Shown in pieces: positions 19,367 through 22,192 of a DNA stretch of 22,192 bases. This stretch comes from a virus. The position numbers and the translations under genes were made by a program. The notes below the pieces were generated by a model, which did not search any database, had not been told where the DNA came from, and was given only the letters and a program-made list of their open reading frames with translations. The stretch is from positions 1 to 22,192 of IMG/VR virus record IMGVR_UViG_3300032665_000212. One strand, given 5' to 3'. The stretch's first letter is position 1. Each line of letters opens with the position of its first letter.

Positions 19367-19698
19367 CAATATCTCTCCTCTTCTTTTCTCTTCCACAGAA
19401 GAACGACATCGTCCTGTTTTAAACGGACTCCGTACCAGGTTCTGTTTGTATGCCATCCTGGTATAGTTTTGCCTATAGCCAAGCGCATATAAACGAGATC
19501 GTAGTCTTCTGGAAGGTACTTGGCGCTTTCCGTCCAACCGTCAGCGTCATACTCAAAATCCTTATAGGTATAGAGGACGCGTTCCTTCGTCTCTTTTCCC
19601 CATTTTTTGACTATGATGTGCGCCTTCGTCTCGCCTACCTTATATGGAGGCTTTTTTTTCTTTGGTGTATCTACGTGCGTGGGATCTTCTGTTTCCAA
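19366..19698 (-). CDS. Small protein (110 aa), unknown function
   Basis: The frame begins with TTG 19698 ((M)ETEDPTHVDTPKKKKPPYKV); no ATG in the first 70 codons is well placed, so the start is uncertain. It contains 'HIIVKKWGKETKERVLYTYK', 'DGWTESAKYLPEDYDLVYMR' and 'IGKTIPGWHTNRTWYGVRLK'. It is rich in Lys, Tyr, Trp and Glu and shows no membrane segment. The Lys/Pro N-terminal arm suggests nucleic-acid binding. It is coupled to the 92-aa gene by a TGATG overlap. No family recognised. Confidence 0.6.
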   Translation of the reverse strand: METEDPTHVDTPKKKKPPYKVGETKAHIIVKKWGKETKERVLYTYKDFEYDADGWTESAKYLPEDYDLVYMRLAIGKTIPGWHTNRTWYGVRLKQDDVVLLWKRKEEERY

Positions 19699-19750
19699 GG
19701 ATGCTTTCTTCTCGTTAAATATTTGTTGTTTTATTTATCGAGGAGAGCGT

Positions 19751-19876
19751 ATGTTTGGTGCAGTCAAATATTCGCTTTCCCCGAAGGTTTGCGGGATTTT
19801 AGGTTTTGCTCCTTTGTCTCTCCTCCTTCGCTTTGGCGTTTTGTTTGATGGTATTCTAGTCTCTGGTGCAGTCTGA
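19751..19876 (+). CDS. Tiny hydrophobic membrane protein (41 aa)
   Basis: ATG 19751 has a near-perfect GAGGAGAG site at the right distance. The protein reads MFGAVKYSLSPKVCGILGFA followed by a hydrophobic stretch PLSLLLRFGVLFDGILVSGA and a final V. One membrane span with little outside it. Its DNA both starts and ends with GGTGCAGTC. It stands alone on the plus strand, opposite the 110-aa gene's upstream region. Membrane location is likely; role unknown (holin-like, toxin-like or superinfection-exclusion proteins all have such a form). Confidence 0.5.
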   Translation: MFGAVKYSLSPKVCGILGFAPLSLLLRFGVLFDGILVSGAV

Positions 19877-19894
19877 TTGGCGTCGGGCTGCACC
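19865..19894 (+). terminator. Inverted repeat at the end of the 41-aa gene
   Basis: GGTGCAG (19865-19871) and CTGCACC (19888-19894) are 7-bp arms around a 16-base spacer, overlapping the stop codon. There is only a weak T-rich tail (TACTTCTC), so it is a possible weak terminator or mRNA-stabilising hairpin. Confidence 0.35.
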
Positions 19895-19972
19895 TACTTC
19901 TCATAATATTTTCAAATAATAATTGCAATGCCTTTCATTTATCCGTTAGGTTTTGGATAGTGAGGTATCTAT

Positions 19973-20143
19973 ATGAATGAAGACGAATGGGAGGCTTGGA
20001 AGGCCACGGGAAGAGAAATTTGGCACGGGCTGAAGTCCATGCCGCTGATTATCTATGTACTAATGTTTTTTGCTATCTCTTGGGTCGTGATTTTACTCAT
20101 AGTTTTTTTCTCGCTTCTTGCATCACCATCTAGCCAGTCGTAA
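19973..20143 (+). CDS. Small single-span membrane protein (56 aa)
   Basis: ATG 19973 follows GAGGT at eight bases. The first 22 residues are polar (MNEDEWEAWKATGREIWHGL), then a strong membrane helix 'IIYVLMFFAISWVVILLIVF', and a short Ser-rich end. Its last 91 bases overlap the end of the repressor gene on the other strand. Both readings look real: this one by ribosome binding site and helix, the repressor by its HTH. A membrane role near the immunity gene suggests superinfection exclusion or toxin-like function, but this is only inference. Confidence 0.6.
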   Translation: MNEDEWEAWKATGREIWHGLKSMPLIIYVLMFFAISWVVILLIVFFSLLASPSSQS

Positions 20144-20313
20144 ACGGTTATAGCCCCTTTTGTGTATTTCTCTATCTCGTAGGCAAGGCGTAAGCTTGGC
20201 ATCTGACCCTGTCTCAAGATATCGTGCAGAGTAGAGGTACTTATGCCTAATTTCTGCGCTACGCCTCTTTGCTTTTTGTCCTGGCTCTCGATCCATAAGG
20301 CAAATTTATTCAC
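20053..20313 (-). CDS. XRE/Cro-type HTH repressor (86 aa)
   Basis: Start chosen at GTG 20313 ((M)NKFALWIESQDKKQRGVAQK) because AAGGGGA lies upstream; the frame is open far upstream but without a site. 'RGVAQKLGISTSTLHDILRQ' is a clear helix-turn-helix, followed by 'MPSLRLAYEIEKYTKGAITV' and 'YDWL', the typical end of Cro/YdaS-like small regulators. It has its own good promoter (20374-20402) and faces away from the recombination operon, the classic arrangement of a phage repressor and an early operon. The last 30 codons overlap the membrane protein gene at 19973-20143 on the other strand. Confidence 0.8.
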   Translation of the reverse strand: MNKFALWIESQDKKQRGVAQKLGISTSTLHDILRQGQMPSLRLAYEIEKYTKGAITVYDWLDGDARSEKKTMSKITTQEIAKNIST

Positions 20314-20351
20314 TATATCCCCTTCTTTCTTTTGTATTCCTGTACGAAAAT

Positions 20352-20363
20352 TCGGTAATCCGA
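20352..20363. promoter_or_regulatory. Palindrome TCGG-TAAT-CCGA in the repressor leader
   Basis: Short inverted repeat with 4-bp arms and a 4-bp centre, just downstream of the repressor transcription start. Candidate operator for autoregulation by the repressor. Short arms make coincidence possible. Confidence 0.35.
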
Positions 20364-20373
20364 TACAATGGGC

Positions 20374-20402
20374 AGTATAGACAAGGGAAGGATATAAGGC
20401 AA
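20374..20402 (-). promoter_or_regulatory. Sigma70-type promoter for the repressor gene
   Basis: On the minus strand TTGCCT (complement of 20397-20402), 17 bases, then TATACT (complement of 20374-20379), five of six to the -10 consensus. Transcription would start near 20367, with a 54-base leader to GTG 20313. Confidence 0.6.
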
Positions 20403-20449
20403 GGAGCTTTCTTAAGTGTGTCGGGATTATGTAGACGTATATTTCCCTA

Positions 20450-20475
20450 TGTGTAACAATATAGCCTTGTGTAAC
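20450..20475. repeat. Direct repeats TGTGTAAC in front of the early operon
   Basis: TGTGTAAC at 20450-20457 and 20468-20475 are 18 bases apart, just before the ribosome binding site of the 71-aa gene. Possible operator for the repressor or another regulator. Confidence 0.4.
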
Positions 20476-20487
20476 CAAAAGGAGTTT

Positions 20488-20703
20488 ATGACTGACAAGG
20501 AAAGAGTTCAGGAATTAGGAGAAGATGTAGCCGCTTTATGCGGAGCCTTTAGCGATTTGCCTACTTATGAGGTAGGATACTGTCTAATTGCCTACGCTAC
20601 CATGCTCATGTTAGATACTGCTCCGAATCATCTTATTGCCATGAAGACAATCATGACATCTGTAGAAGTAGGGATTGACGAATATCAACAAGAAAAAGGA
20701 TAA
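20488..20703 (+). CDS. Small helical phage protein (71 aa), first gene of the early operon
   Basis: Start chosen at ATG 20488 (MTDKERVQELGEDVAALCGA) because AAAGGAG lies upstream; the frame upstream has no site. A charged helix is followed by 'LPTYEVGYCLIAYATMLMLD' and 'HLIAMKTIMTSVEVGIDEYQ'. It has the same size and three-helix layout as the 84-aa protein at 10859-11113, and the two may be distant relatives. It leads the operon with RecT and exonuclease genes. Function unknown; as first early gene it may be a regulator or recombination accessory factor. Confidence 0.7.
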   Translation: MTDKERVQELGEDVAALCGAFSDLPTYEVGYCLIAYATMLMLDTAPNHLIAMKTIMTSVEVGIDEYQQEKG

Positions 20704-20764
20704 ATTTTTTAGAAACTAGAAACGCCAAAATATCATCAAACAAAACAAAAAAGGAAGCATTTCC

Positions 20765-21517
20765 ATGGAACAAGTGCCAGTTAAAAAAAACTATCAAATA
20801 GAGCTAGCGAATACTCACGAGCTTTGCTCTCTTCTGCTCAAGACGCCTCACTATGCCAAGCTAGGCCAAGAAGGTATCTTTGCCATTGTAGAGACAGCTA
20901 AGAGCCTGGGTGTCGATCCTAGACAAGCTTTAGGCGGCGGCCTCTACTACGTCAAGGGCAAGGTAGAAATGTCCTCTCGTATGATGAATGCCGTCATACG
21001 CGCTCAGAAGCATAGCATTACTCGCGACGAGAAGAGCGATGAAACCGTATGTATCCTTCATGGGAAACGTGCTGACAATGGCGACACATGGACAGAGAGC
21101 TTTTCTATTCAAGACGCTCAAAGAGCTGGCCTCATGGGAAATCCTGTATGGAAAAACTACCCGAAGGACATGCTCTTTGCTCGAGCTCTTTCTAGGCTAG
21201 CTAGACAGCTTTTCCCTGATATCATAGGAAATTGCTATGTAGAAGGGGAAATTGCTCTATGCGATGCCTTTCAACAAGCGCCTATTGAGGAAGTTTCTGA
21301 AGTTATTGAACCGGCTCAAGTAGAAGCTTTAACGCCTCTCATTGAAAAACTCGATGAAGAGAGTAGCAAGAGCTTTTTTTCATGGATTAAAGAAAAGTTC
21401 AATGCCGAGATAGTTCAAGAGATACCAAAGCATTGTTTTGAAAAATGCCTAGTATCCTTGAATAACAAGATTAAGTATCTCAATGATAAACAAAAACAAA
21501 TTACAGCGGTGGCCTAA
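20765..21517 (+). CDS. RecT-like single-strand annealing protein (250 aa)
   Basis: The protein includes 'GIFAIVETAKSLGVDPRQAL', 'GGGLYYVKGKVEMSSRMMNA', 'WTESFSIQDAQRAGLMGNPV' and 'WKNYPKDMLFARALSRLARQ', which match the core of the RecT-type recombinases found in phages: a 'G....A....G..P..A..g..v..Gk..m' region and a 'WK.yP..Ml.aRalsr..R' block. It anneals complementary strands during phage recombination and repair. It is directly followed, with a one-base TAATG overlap, by the matching exonuclease gene. AAGGAAG precedes the start. C-terminal 60 residues are more variable and helical, as is usual for the family. Confidence 0.75.
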   Translation: MEQVPVKKNYQIELANTHELCSLLLKTPHYAKLGQEGIFAIVETAKSLGVDPRQALGGGLYYVKGKVEMSSRMMNAVIRAQKHSITRDEKSDETVCILHGKRADNGDTWTESFSIQDAQRAGLMGNPVWKNYPKDMLFARALSRLARQLFPDIIGNCYVEGEIALCDAFQQAPIEEVSEVIEPAQVEALTPLIEKLDEESSKSFFSWIKEKFNAEIVQEIPKHCFEKCLVSLNNKIKYLNDKQKQITAVA

Positions 21518-22192
21518 TGATGACATTCAAATTCGTTGAATTAGAGCAAGGCTCTCCCGAATGGTTAGCTTGGCGTAAGACAGTCATAACAGCTACTGAT
21601 GCCTCTATCATCATGGGAAACAATCCATGGGATACGCCTTACCAAGCCTGGCAACGCAAGCTAGGCTTGGCTCAAGAGAAGGTATCAAATGATGCCATGG
21701 AAAGAGGCAAAAGGCTCGAGCCGGAAGCTCGGGCTAAATTTGTCGCCCACTGGGGTATTGAGATGATTCCTAAGGTCGTAGAAAGCACGGAATTCGAGTT
21801 CCTAGGCGCCTCTCTTGATGGCATATCGGAAACCGGCAATATGCTTCTAGAGATTAAATGCGGCGGTTCTAAGCTTCATGACATGGCTAAAAACCAAGAG
21901 ATACCGCAATACTACCTAGACCAAATGCAGCACCAATTGCTTGTTACAGGGGCCGAGCGCTGTTATTACTATAGCTATGATGGTTCTGACGGTATTTGCA
22001 TCGAGGTTATTCCCGATCCAGGGTTTAAGGAATCCTTTATACCTAAGGCGCGTGAATTCTGGCGTTGTGTAGCCATGGAAGAAGCTCCTCCTCTCGTAGA
22101 TAAGGACTATAGGGACATGAGCGATGATGCCTCTTGGCGATCAGTAGCTGATAGCTATAAAGAAATATGCTCTCAGATCAAGGCTTTAGAAG
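21517..22192 (+). CDS. YqaJ-family viral exonuclease (partial, C-terminus off the window)
   Basis: ATG 21517 (MMTFKFVELEQGSPEWLAWR) overlaps the stop of the RecT-like gene by one base. The 225 visible residues carry the lambda-Exo/YqaJ nuclease motifs: 'QGSPEWLAWRKTVITATDAS' with W-x-x-x-R at the start, the 'ASLDGIS' aspartate, 'LLEIKCG' (E-x-K catalytic pair) and 'YYLDQMQHQLLVTG' (the Q-x-Q-H-Q helix). The enzyme degrades one strand of double-stranded ends to give tails for the annealing protein. The frame is open to the right edge, so the end is missing. Confidence 0.9.
   Translation, partial: MMTFKFVELEQGSPEWLAWRKTVITATDASIIMGNNPWDTPYQAWQRKLGLAQEKVSNDAMERGKRLEPEARAKFVAHWGIEMIPKVVESTEFEFLGASLDGISETGNMLLEIKCGGSKLHDMAKNQEIPQYYLDQMQHQLLVTGAERCYYYSYDGSDGICIEVIPDPGFKESFIPKAREFWRCVAMEEAPPLVDKDYRDMSDDASWRSVADSYKEICSQIKALE

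Overview
The window is a densely packed stretch of a tailed, podovirus-like bacteriophage (Caudoviricetes). It carries both terminase subunits, a P22-type portal, a scaffold, an N4-gp56-type major capsid protein and several connector or fibre proteins. It also carries a RecT-like annealing protein, a YqaJ-type exonuclease, a RusA-like resolvase and a small repressor. Genes overlap by 1-20 nt (ATGA and TAATG junctions), many starts are GTG or TTG with good Shine-Dalgarno sites, and almost nothing is non-coding. No host gene is visible, so the host cannot be named from the sequence. Moderate GC content and standard Shine-Dalgarno sites only indicate a bacterium.

Layout. From 1 to about 10250, on the minus strand and so read right to left, lies the head/neck block. 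In order it holds portal, two small polar proteins, a tRNA-like gene, a ParA/ribbon-helix-helix partition pair with an 81-aa companion, scaffold, major capsid protein, two paralogous beta-domain proteins flanking a 120-aa gene, a 377-aa connector-like protein, two tiny Lys-rich proteins and the start of a fibre-like protein. A plus-strand two-gene cassette (5628-6472) with its own promoter interrupts the block. From 10310 to 11113 are plus-strand genes (AP2-HNH endonuclease and a small helical protein). From 11120 to 16809, on the minus strand, runs the packaging block: GroES-like co-chaperonin, 61-aa protein, small terminase, 116-aa protein, 59-aa basic protein, HNH nuclease, large terminase, second HNH nuclease, DUF551 protein, then a run of very small overlapping genes. 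From 17092 to 19698, also minus, is a replication block: two small proteins, a terminator, a replication-initiator-like gene with internal 11-bp tandem repeats, a 106-aa protein and a RusA-like resolvase. From 19751 to the end are two small membrane proteins, the repressor (minus) and the plus-strand early recombination operon.

How it fits together. A repressor with its own promoter points to a temperate phage. No integrase is visible, while there is a ParA plus RHH module with repeated ATATA-N-TATAT boxes and a replication gene with iteron-like repeats. The simplest reading, an inference, is a prophage kept as a low-copy plasmid (phage-plasmid). The most unusual items are the partition module inside the capsid operon, the tRNA-like gene with an 8-bp anticodon stem beside it, a small secreted-type gene interrupted by an in-frame amber codon, a phage GroES whose operon is followed by a hairpin that can hide the next ribosome binding site, and the two hidden-RBS hairpins considered together.
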